This document shows, one piece after another, positions 1 through 5,275 of a stretch of 10,720 bases of DNA; position 1 is the first letter of the stretch; each line of letters begins with the position of its first letter. The notes under the pieces were generated by a model, which saw nothing but the letters and a program-made list of their open reading frames with translations, did no database searches and was not told where the DNA came from. The DNA lies in the NCBI GenBank assembly GCA_002309955.1, contig DBXQ01000110.1, positions 1-10,720 of the forward strand, read 5' to 3'. Source of the DNA: Bacteroidales bacterium UBA1208 (GTDB lineage Bacteria > Bacteroidota > Bacteroidia > Bacteroidales > P3). Made by a program: the position numbers and the translations under genes.

Positions 1-365
1 ATGCTCATCACCTTCTGTTGCGAGAAAGCCGCCTGGGCGTCCTCCACCTCGCTGTCCACCTGCCAGCGGCCGCTGTTGTTCTGCCAGCGGTAGAACTTCA
101 TGCCGCAGTCGAAGCCCTGCGGATGGGTCGTGGCGGCGTGGTCGAACACCAGCTGCACACCCTTGTCGGTGTCGTGGCCGTAGATGGTGTCGTTGTCCGT
201 AAAGCTGATACCCTGGCTGCGGATGTTATACAGTTTCCAGGGCTGCCCAGTCTTATTGGGAGTTGCCAGTTGCCCCTCGATATAGAATTTAGCCTTGTCG
301 GCCTGTGCATAGGCCGAAAGTGTAAGCAGCAATGCGGCTGCAAGCAGAGTAAGATGTTTCTTCAT
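1..365 (-). CDS. Secreted protein of unknown function, N-terminal part (runs off left edge)
   Basis: Reading leftward from the ATG at 365-363, the frame stays open to the window edge (121 codons), so only the N-terminus is seen. Residues 1-21 form a classical Sec signal peptide: MKKH, a leucine/alanine-rich core and an AYA-Q signal peptidase I site. No cysteine sits at the cleavage site, so it is exported to the periplasm or outside rather than lipidated. The mature part is polar and aromatic-rich (FYIEGQLATP near residue 27, YNIRSQGISF near 48, MKFYRWQNNSGRW near 92). This suggests a beta-rich extracytoplasmic domain, but I do not recognise a family. A Bacteroidota-type promoter lies about 33 bp upstream of the start. 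The gene is separated from the lipoprotein gene behind it by a terminator, so it is its own transcription unit. Existence is well supported; function is unknown. Confidence 0.8.
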   Translation of the reverse strand, partial: MKKHLTLLAAALLLTLSAYAQADKAKFYIEGQLATPNKTGQPWKLYNIRSQGISFTDNDTIYGHDTDKGVQLVFDHAATTHPQGFDCGMKFYRWQNNSGRWQVDSEVEDAQAAFSQQKVMS

Positions 366-397
366 TTGTGCCTACTTAATTGTTAATATGCCTCACT

Positions 398-429
398 AAA
401 ACGTACATTCCCTTTATTTATTGCACAAG
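398..429 (-). promoter_or_regulatory. Promoter of the secreted-protein gene
   Basis: On the minus strand a CTTG -33 element (429-426) is followed after exactly 20 bp by TACGTTTT (405-398). This fits the Bacteroidota sigma-ABfr pattern TTTG-N19-21-TAnnTTTG with one mismatch in each box. Transcription would begin near 391, giving a 5' leader of about 25 nt. Unlike the other promoters in this window it has no A8 tract in the spacer. Confidence 0.5.
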
Positions 430-500
430 GCTATGGAAAAAACACTTTATGATGGTTTCCTCTTCCCGTTCCCAGTAATATCTGCTGTAACGTTATGTTA

Positions 501-540
501 CAAAACACAAAGCCCTTGCTACATACGGCAAGGGCTTCAA
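501..540 (-). terminator. Rho-independent terminator of the lipoprotein gene
   Basis: A perfect 10-bp inverted repeat, AAGCCCTTGC (510-519) with GCAAGGGCTT (528-537), encloses an 8-nt loop. On the minus strand it is followed by TTTGTGTTTTG. It lies about 95 nt after the stop codon of the minus-strand lipoprotein gene, and no plus-strand gene ends nearby, so it most likely ends that transcript. Confidence 0.75.
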
Positions 541-631
541 AGGAATATGGACTGAAAAACCTTATACTCTATTGAGGTAAGAATACTGTTGCGCTACAAT
601 AAGTTGCAACGAAAATCAGCCCTGTTGGTTT

Positions 632-2167
632 TTAATTGTTATTGATAACAAGACGTACAGCTAAACCGCGACCGCGACCGTAATCGTCGTACCCGGCAGT
701 ATGTAGTTCTCCCGAAGAAAAGTAAATATCATGTGCGTCAGATGTTCCATAAGGTGTGGATGTCCAATAGCAGCCTCCCTCGTTCACACTGAAAACTTCT
801 GTACCCAATCGTACGCCCGCGCAGGTCAGAAACACAGCACCTGCGTTCTCCATTCTCACCCAATCATCCCAAGAATATTCGTTGAAGTCATCCATGCCTG
901 CGAAAAAACTGAGTCCAGCAGGCAACACCCAATTGTCTGGTAAGATAATTAAGCCATAGAAATAATGTCCATCCCACCAGATGCCTCCATAACCATATTT
1001 TGCAGAAGCATTCGTGCGTGTGTTAAACAAGTACTCCCATTCTGCGTTGGAAAGGGTGCGCCACAGATTGGGCTGATTGCCGCCGTTACTGATAGCATTC
1101 ACACCCCAATCCACAAAAGTACCATAACTATTTGGATTATCAGTGTGGAGTGTGGGATTGTTACCTGTCCCCCAGCCAAAGAGGTCTATCCAACCAGTGT
1201 TGGTGGCACTGATGTCACAATTGCTATCATCCCAATGATCGAATTGGTAGTCAAGAAAACTCCATGTATTGGTACTGGCTTGGTACTGCAGATTGCCCTG
1301 CGAGAAACGCACCTGTTGTGTAGCACTGACTGAGAAGAGCCCAGGCAGGGTGCCTTCTATCTGGGGTGTCTCAAACTCTAAGTCGTCATCACCCAGCGTT
1401 ATGGTGCTGTACTTGCTGCGTTCTATCACCACGGAACCTGTAGCCGGACCTTTGGTGCAGATTTTGCCATCCGAGGCTGTCATCTTTATAGTTAGGTCGC
1501 GGTATGTGTCGGCGGGCAGGTAGATGTAAAAGTCTTTGCCGTTGTCAATGGCTTGTGCAGTAGTGCAGGTTAACATAATTGTGTTAGTGCCGTTTTCTAA
1601 ATAGGAAAGCGTTGGAATACTAGCGGTGTAGAATCTAAATTCATAGTCGCCGTTAATCACCCCGTCCACGGAGATGGCTATAGAACTAATACTGGTGTTG
1701 GCCTTGGTGAGGTGCAGTTTCAGCACACCGCAGAGGTTCTTGAAGGCAAGCTGGTTGTTGGTGCTTTCAGCATACATGGGGAACTCATGGATGGAGTTCT
1801 CCTCGTAGGTCTGTGTGGCGGGTAGGGTGATATAACTGCCATCGGATGTCAAAGTGGAAGGATAATAGGCATAGAAAGGACCGTCTCCAGTTTCGCCGCT
1901 CACACTTTCAAATACCGCCGTGGTGGCAGGTGTCTGTGGGATGGCGGTAAAGATACCATATCCAGCACTGCCGAAAATGGCAATCTGGTCACCCGCCACC
2001 CAGTTGAGGGCAGTGCCGTCGAGGACGGTCTTTCCATCCATTGAAGTGCAGTTCTCCATCGTAGCGCGGAACTGCATGGCATTTTGCTCCTCCTTGCTGC
2101 AGGAGGTTAAACTAACTATTCCCAGTAGCGAAACTACTGATACATAAGATAGCAATTTTCTTTTCAT
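632..2167 (-). CDS. Fimbrillin-like surface lipoprotein with C-terminal FISUMP-like domain
   Basis: 511 residues. Residues 1-23 are a lipoprotein signal peptide with lipobox LTSC (acylated Cys23). CSKEEQ follows, matching the Bacteroidota lipoprotein export signal (K then two acidic residues), so surface display is likely. Residues about 30-260 resemble the Mfa-like/fimbrillin beta-sandwich: FRATMEN, then KTVLDGTALNWVAGDQIAIF, the usual 'W..GD.I.IF' start. Residues about 278-511 resemble the Fibrobacter succinogenes major paralogous (FISUMP) type domain: LPGLFSVSATQQVRFSQGNL, WIDLFGWGTG, ISNGGNQ, LWRTLSNAEWEYLFNTR, LILPDNW, YWTS, and a closing AVRLV. The domain is thought to bind a ligand or matrix, but its role is not established. 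It is the second gene of a unit with the 56-residue peptide gene 30 nt upstream and ends at the 510-537 hairpin. A role in adhesion or matrix is inferred from the architecture. Confidence 0.85.
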   Translation of the reverse strand: MKRKLLSYVSVVSLLGIVSLTSCSKEEQNAMQFRATMENCTSMDGKTVLDGTALNWVAGDQIAIFGSAGYGIFTAIPQTPATTAVFESVSGETGDGPFYAYYPSTLTSDGSYITLPATQTYEENSIHEFPMYAESTNNQLAFKNLCGVLKLHLTKANTSISSIAISVDGVINGDYEFRFYTASIPTLSYLENGTNTIMLTCTTAQAIDNGKDFYIYLPADTYRDLTIKMTASDGKICTKGPATGSVVIERSKYSTITLGDDDLEFETPQIEGTLPGLFSVSATQQVRFSQGNLQYQASTNTWSFLDYQFDHWDDSNCDISATNTGWIDLFGWGTGNNPTLHTDNPNSYGTFVDWGVNAISNGGNQPNLWRTLSNAEWEYLFNTRTNASAKYGYGGIWWDGHYFYGLIILPDNWVLPAGLSFFAGMDDFNEYSWDDWVRMENAGAVFLTCAGVRLGTEVFSVNEGGCYWTSTPYGTSDAHDIYFSSGELHTAGYDDYGRGRGLAVRLVINNN

Positions 2168-2197
2168 TTTCTTCTTCTTTATTAATGGTTAAGTAAA

Positions 2198-2368
2198 TCA
2201 ACTGAACAGGCTGTTGGTGTAATTGTTGTCGCTGTTCTGTAAGCCTTCTGTGCCGTTGCTGGACAATCGGCTTTCGGCTGGCGTACTTCCTTCGAAGCCG
2301 CGTTCCACGCGGGCTGCCAGCACTTCTACCATAGGAGCGTTGTACTCCTTCCTGTTGTTTTTTGTCAT
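2198..2368 (-). CDS. Small 56-residue peptide, first gene of the lipoprotein unit
   Basis: From the ATG at 2368-2366 to TGA at 2200-2198 the gene encodes 56 residues. It begins MTKNNRKEYNAPMVEVLAAR and continues VERGFEGSTPAES. The basic head followed by Y-x-A-P-x-V-E-V and an E-x-GF-x-x-S segment resembles short Bacteroidales peptides found in front of fimbrillin or lipoprotein genes; this is family resemblance from memory, not a search result. The C-terminal half is polar (many N, S, T) and ends NYTNSLFS. It has no signal peptide, membrane segment or known domain. The frame is open further upstream to 2593, but that stretch runs through the structured RNA and its terminator. I therefore choose the start at 2368, which follows an A-rich stretch (ACACAAAAAAAC) typical of Bacteroidota translation starts. 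Co-transcription with the lipoprotein gene 30 nt downstream is likely. Confidence 0.6.
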   Translation of the reverse strand: MTKNNRKEYNAPMVEVLAARVERGFEGSTPAESRLSSNGTEGLQNSDNNYTNSLFS

Positions 2369-2444
2369 GTTTTTTTGTGTTGTTTTGACTTTAAACTTTG
2401 GCGGATACCTACACCGAACTAAATTAACCAAACCAAGGAAACAT

Positions 2445-2488
2445 AAAAAAAGAAGCGCGGGTATCTCAAACTCATCGTTTATCCCGCG
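2445..2488 (-). terminator. Rho-independent terminator closing the structured RNA
   Basis: Minus strand: CGCGGG (2488-2483) pairs with CCCGCG (2461-2456). A small inner AAAC/GTTT helix helps close the loop. CTTC and seven T (2451-2445) follow. The GC stem plus T-run is a strong intrinsic terminator, and it sits upstream of, not after, an open reading frame. This suits either an sRNA 3' end or attenuation of the downstream peptide-lipoprotein genes. Confidence 0.75.
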
Positions 2489-2720
2489 TACAAGGCCTTC
2501 GCATGCCCACCTACCGAGGATAAACAATGCCGAAGCCCACGCTGACGAGTATACATTAGGACAATGTATAACGTTCCAATGGACGATGGTCATTGTTTTA
2601 CCGTGCGGTAGGTATGAAGTTGCGAAGTTCTGTACGCCGCAGATAAAACGTTTCGCTCAACGTCTTTCTTATTATGTCCTGTAACCCACCCGCTTACCCA
2701 TCAAGGGATCGGGAGGTTGA
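2445..2720 (-). ncRNA. Structured RNA with its own promoter and terminator: ncRNA or attenuator leader
   Basis: Transcription from the promoter at 2756-2726 should start near 2720 and end in the T-run at 2451-2445, about 275 nt. Pairings visible in transcript order: (a) a 5' hairpin, 2716-2710 with 2692-2686 (one mismatch), with an inner 3-bp GC stem; (b) a 5-bp hairpin, 2663-2659 with 2652-2648; (c) a long rod with a 7-bp base (2612-2606 with 2516-2510), an internal loop, 8 bp (2598-2591 with 2529-2522), a large internal loop, and a perfect 8-bp tip, TATACATT with AATGTATA around a 5-nt loop (2570-2550); (d) the terminator hairpin. The body contains no convincing gene. The small peptide gene begins about 77 nt beyond the T-run on the same strand, so the RNA could be a leader that controls it by termination, or an independent sRNA. 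I cannot assign it to an Rfam family; 6S-like or Bacteroidales-1-like RNAs are untested alternatives. Confidence 0.6.
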
Positions 2721-2725
2721 CGCTG

Positions 2726-2756
2726 CAAATATACATCTTTTTTTTGACATAACAGA
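2726..2756 (-). promoter_or_regulatory. Promoter of the structured RNA (A8-spacer class)
   Basis: Minus strand: a TCTG -33 element (2756-2753), a 19-bp spacer containing TC and eight A, then a perfect TATATTTG -7 box (2733-2726) followed by CA. The layout is identical to the promoters of the TPR gene, the mutase and yceD. It points away from the PurL-like gene and towards the structured RNA. Confidence 0.75.
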
Positions 2757-2780
2757 CTTCTGTTGCCAAAGGCAATAAAA

Positions 2781-2787
2781 AGGTGAG
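2781..2787 (+). promoter_or_regulatory. Shine-Dalgarno site fixing the start at 2797
   Basis: AGGTGAG lies 9 nt upstream of the ATG of the PurL-like gene. Most other genes here have AT-rich leaders with no Shine-Dalgarno, as is usual in Bacteroidota, so this site both supports the chosen start and stands out. Confidence 0.45.
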
Positions 2788-2796
2788 CCAAACGTT

Positions 2797-3663
2797 ATGA
2801 AGAGAAGAAATGAAATAGTAGCCGATATGAGTGCCGACGCTATACATGACGAAGAGCTGGTCTCCCCCGAAATCATGGAGGCCATGGGCATCAGCCAGCC
2901 CGCCTACGAAGAGGTGATGGGCATCATTGGCCGTATGCCCACGGTGCAGGAGCTGAGCACCCTCCTGGCTATGTGGGAGGCCAACGGTCGGCAGCAGAGT
3001 CTTTACGGCTGGCTCAAAGGGCAGCACCATGTGGTGGAAAAGCACGAATATCTTTATACAGGTACCGATACTACCCACAAGGATATACGGGAACCCCGTG
3101 TAAAGGATTGCATCGCTTTGGCGCACGAACTGATGCAGAATATCGACCCTACTGTGGATGCAAATACTGGCGACGAGGCGAGTTTGATCTTTTTCTCTCG
3201 CAGCGAGTTGCTCTATATGGTGGGGAATGTGAGCACCCAGTTCCTCGATTCGGAGTATGCCCGCCAATGCCTCCACATTGTGGCCGACCCCGTCAAGATG
3301 ACCACTGTGGAAGAAGATATTGAGTATCTGCAGCTCATCCTCGGCAGTCTGTTGGATGCTGAAATCATCACCTCGCTCCGGCCTGTGGGACAAGGCGGTC
3401 TCTTTGCCACACTGGTGGCGGGCAGTAATGGACATGTGGGTTTTGACATTCTCGCTTGCCGAGAAATCCGCCTTGATGCCTTTCTTTTTGGTGAAGAGTC
3501 AGGCCGGTTTATTGTCTCGCTGCCCGAGCGACACGACGATTTCTTCCTGCTCAAGATGGATGAGGCGCGCATAAATTGCTGCTTTCTTGGGCATGTGACC
3601 AAAGGCCGTGTGCTCGTTGACGATATGGACTATGGTGATATCCGTAGCTGGTACCACAAATAA
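2797..3663 (+). CDS. PurL/PurM-related (AIR-synthase-like) protein, probably not catalytic as FGAM synthase
   Basis: 288 residues. Residues 29-74 read like the linker domain at the start of PurL (MGISQPAYEEVMGIIGRMPT, then QELSTLLAMWEANGR and a closing LK). Where PurL has its conserved SEHCSYK with the catalytic His, this protein has EANGRQQS. Residues about 171-276 resemble the C-terminal half of a PurM/PurL AIR-synthase domain: EEDIEYLQLILGSLLDAEII, the GQGGLFATLV stretch, GFDI, IRLDAFLFGEESGRFIVSLP, and LGHVTKGRVLVDD. The family's DVSDGG-like motif is replaced by PVGQGG. At 288 residues it is far shorter than PurL (about 740 or 1200-1300) and somewhat shorter than PurM, and no ATP-binding first half is evident. 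I infer a derived, perhaps regulatory or substrate-binding, paralogue. An unusually good Shine-Dalgarno for this phylum, AGGTGAG at 2781-2787, stands 9 nt before the ATG. I found no -7 box between it and the divergent promoter. Confidence 0.6.
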   Translation: MKRRNEIVADMSADAIHDEELVSPEIMEAMGISQPAYEEVMGIIGRMPTVQELSTLLAMWEANGRQQSLYGWLKGQHHVVEKHEYLYTGTDTTHKDIREPRVKDCIALAHELMQNIDPTVDANTGDEASLIFFSRSELLYMVGNVSTQFLDSEYARQCLHIVADPVKMTTVEEDIEYLQLILGSLLDAEIITSLRPVGQGGLFATLVAGSNGHVGFDILACREIRLDAFLFGEESGRFIVSLPERHDDFFLLKMDEARINCCFLGHVTKGRVLVDDMDYGDIRSWYHK

Positions 3664-3721
3664 CCAATAGACGTGAGAACGTAGAAGGACAGGGCGGAAG
3701 ATGTCTTTTTTCGTCCATGAC

Positions 3722-3752
3722 TCTGTTGGTTCAAAAAAAATGTGTATATTTG
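3722..3752 (+). promoter_or_regulatory. Promoter of the TPR gene (A8-spacer class)
   Basis: TCTG (3722-3725), 19 bp with TC and eight A (3731-3740), then TATATTTG (3745-3752) followed by CA. Transcription should begin around 3757-3760, leaving a leader of about 50 nt that starts with the hairpin at 3763-3781. Confidence 0.75.
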
Positions 3753-3762
3753 CAATTTCTTT

Positions 3763-3781
3763 CATGCTTTGCTAAAGCATG
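3763..3781 (+). repeat. 8-bp inverted repeat at the expected 5' end of the TPR mRNA
   Basis: CATGCTTT (3763-3770) and AAAGCATG (3774-3781) are perfect inverted repeats around a 3-nt loop. They lie only about ten bases after the -7 box. As RNA it would be a stable 5' hairpin; as DNA it could be an operator next to the start site. The sequence alone cannot decide, and no T-run follows, so it is not a terminator. Confidence 0.5.
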
Positions 3782-3808
3782 TATTAATGATGTAAAAAGA
3801 AATAGAAG

Positions 3809-4375
3809 ATGGACATTTTCAAGACATTGACACCCGAGGCTATGGTTTCGGCCTTGTCAAAACAGATGGAACATATTATTACTCATGGTTCCGACGATGT
3901 GGTTCGTCTGCGTAAGGAATTGGAAAGGGCACCCGATGATGCCGAGCTCTGGTTTGAATTGGGGCTTTCTCTGAATCAGGCAGGCCTTCAATATCAGGAT
4001 TTGGCTGTGCGTTTGGCGGGGCTTCGCTATGACATGGAACATCCCGAAGAGAGCCAGCCCGAAGGCGAAGAAGTGACGCTTCAGGTGGATGTGTCGGCAG
4101 GAAGACCGTTGTATCAAGACTCGTTGGTAGCTTTCGACAAAGTGCTGGAACTAAATCCTGACTACTACGGTGTGGCGTGCCAAAAAGGTGTTGTGTACGG
4201 CAATATGCGCGACCTTGAAAATGCCGAACAGTGCTATCTCAAAGCTTTGGAAGATGACGATGAGGACTTCACAGCTGCCTATTATCTGAGCATGGTCTAT
4301 AGCGAAATGGGCAAAGATGACTTAGCGGAGAAATATCAAAAAATCTCCGAAGAGTTGAATCTCGCCACCGAATAG
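3809..4375 (+). CDS. Tetratricopeptide-repeat (TPR) protein
   Basis: 188 residues, cytosolic, with no signal peptide or membrane segment. An N-terminal helical region (about 5-75) includes a TPR-like segment, LERAPDDAELWFELGLSLNQ (38-57). A charged acidic linker (77-95, EEVTLQVDV at its end) separates it from two clear TPR motifs: about 101-134 (SLVAFDKVLELNPDYYGVA) and 135-185 (LENAEQCYLKALEDDDEDF, then AAYYLSMVYSEMGKDDLAEKY). TPR proteins act as protein-binding scaffolds; the partner is unknown. The gene has its own promoter at 3722-3752 and a 5' hairpin. The next gene starts 83 nt downstream with no visible terminator or promoter between them, so the Bax inhibitor-like gene may be co-transcribed. 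Confidence 0.85.
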   Translation: MDIFKTLTPEAMVSALSKQMEHIITHGSDDVVRLRKELERAPDDAELWFELGLSLNQAGLQYQDLAVRLAGLRYDMEHPEESQPEGEEVTLQVDVSAGRPLYQDSLVAFDKVLELNPDYYGVACQKGVVYGNMRDLENAEQCYLKALEDDDEDFTAAYYLSMVYSEMGKDDLAEKYQKISEELNLATE

Positions 4376-4458
4376 ACGGTATCCATCTGTCTGGGCCAAA
4401 GCAATCTCTATTGTGATAATCCAACCGAAACGACTTTTTAAAACGATAATAAAACAAA

Positions 4459-5157
4459 ATGGAACAAAGCAATTCAATCTCCGTTTTCAGTGCCCGAAAA
4501 GAGGAACGGCTCAATTCAGGTATCGGCGACCAGATCGCTGCACGCACCTATAATGCTGTCATGCTGCTCACCCTGTTGTGGGGATTCCTTGTCAATGCCG
4601 TTATGGTGCATTTCTTTGCGATGCCCATCATGCGCCTGATGTCCAGCATCAGCCCCCTTTGGTTCTTTATTGGCTATTTTGTTTTGGCCATTGCAGGTAT
4701 TGCCATCAGTGCCAAATCCACCAACCCTTGGATTAGTTTCCTGGGCTACAATCTCCTTGTGCTCCCTATTGGTGTTATGCTTTGCATTATTCTTCCAGGC
4801 ATTCCGGTAGCCATTGTCACCAAGGCTCTGCTGCTCACGGGCATCGTCACGGCCACCATGACCCTCCTCGGATTGGTTGTACCCAACGTGTTCATGGGCA
4901 TGGGACGCACCCTGTTCATTGCCCTTATTGTGGGCATTATAGCCGAGTTGGTGGCAACTTTCCTTTTCCATTATACCGGTTCGGCTTTCGACTGGATTTT
5001 CGTGATACTCTTTTCCGGCTATATCGGCTATGATGTCGCCAAGTCGCAGATGTATCCTAAGACCATCGATAACGCTGTCGACTGTGCTCTTGACATCTAT
5101 CTTGACATTATCAACGTCTTTATCCGTCTGCTCTCCATTCTCAGCCGGAAAGAATAA
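4459..5157 (+). CDS. Bax inhibitor-1/YccA family membrane protein
   Basis: 232 residues and strongly hydrophobic. A polar N-terminus (1-30) is followed by about seven membrane segments near 32-52, 66-86, 92-110, 113-135, 138-145/150-170, 176-192 and 212-228. The C-terminal end carries the family signature: FSGYIGYDVAKSQ (185-197), then IDNAVDCALDIYLDIINVFI (203-222). The conserved aspartates in and around the last two helices (D192, D212, D216) are the ones linked to the pH-sensitive calcium leak in the structurally studied relative YetJ. Length suits the bacterial family (about 210-240). The bacterial role is generally inferred as an ion leak or stress-protective membrane protein. The mutase gene behind it has its own promoter, so the two need not be linked in function. 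Confidence 0.9.
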   Translation: MEQSNSISVFSARKEERLNSGIGDQIAARTYNAVMLLTLLWGFLVNAVMVHFFAMPIMRLMSSISPLWFFIGYFVLAIAGIAISAKSTNPWISFLGYNLLVLPIGVMLCIILPGIPVAIVTKALLLTGIVTATMTLLGLVVPNVFMGMGRTLFIALIVGIIAELVATFLFHYTGSAFDWIFVILFSGYIGYDVAKSQMYPKTIDNAVDCALDIYLDIINVFIRLLSILSRKE

Positions 5158-5202
5158 CTGAGCGTCTTGGCTTTGTTTTTTTGACTTTCAAGGCATACTT
5201 TT

Positions 5203-5233
5203 TTTGCCATGTCAAAAAAAATGTTTATATTTG
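5203..5233 (+). promoter_or_regulatory. Promoter of the methylmalonyl-CoA mutase gene (A8-spacer class)
   Basis: This is the best promoter in the window: TTTG (5203-5206), exactly 19 bp with GTC and eight A, then TATATTTG (5226-5233) followed by CA. Both boxes match the Bacteroidota consensus perfectly. The leader to the ATG at 5276 would be about 36 nt and AT-rich. Confidence 0.85.
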
Positions 5234-5275
5234 CAACCTGTGCATTTATGATACAAATATAATAATTTATTGATA

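Noticed and set aside
2369..2444. A separate promoter for the small peptide gene between the terminator and its ATG
   Set aside because: The best candidate (TAGTTCGG with TATG 20 bp upstream) misses several key positions, so I do not call it. If none exists, read-through from the RNA promoter is needed.
2198..2593. 131-residue version of the small peptide gene starting at 2593
   Set aside because: The extra 75 residues would be encoded by the RNA rod and the terminator hairpin, would cross the T-run, and look unlike protein. The 56-residue version has the orderly motif.
2701..3435. 244-codon minus-strand frame opposite the PurL-like gene
   Set aside because: The plus-strand product shows PurL/AIR-synthase motifs and has a good Shine-Dalgarno. 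The minus frame also runs across the structured RNA's promoter.
3688..3711. Possible terminator after the PurL-like gene (GACA/TGTC followed by six T)
   Set aside because: The stem is only 4 bp with a 10-nt loop, too weak to call, although the T-run is suggestive.
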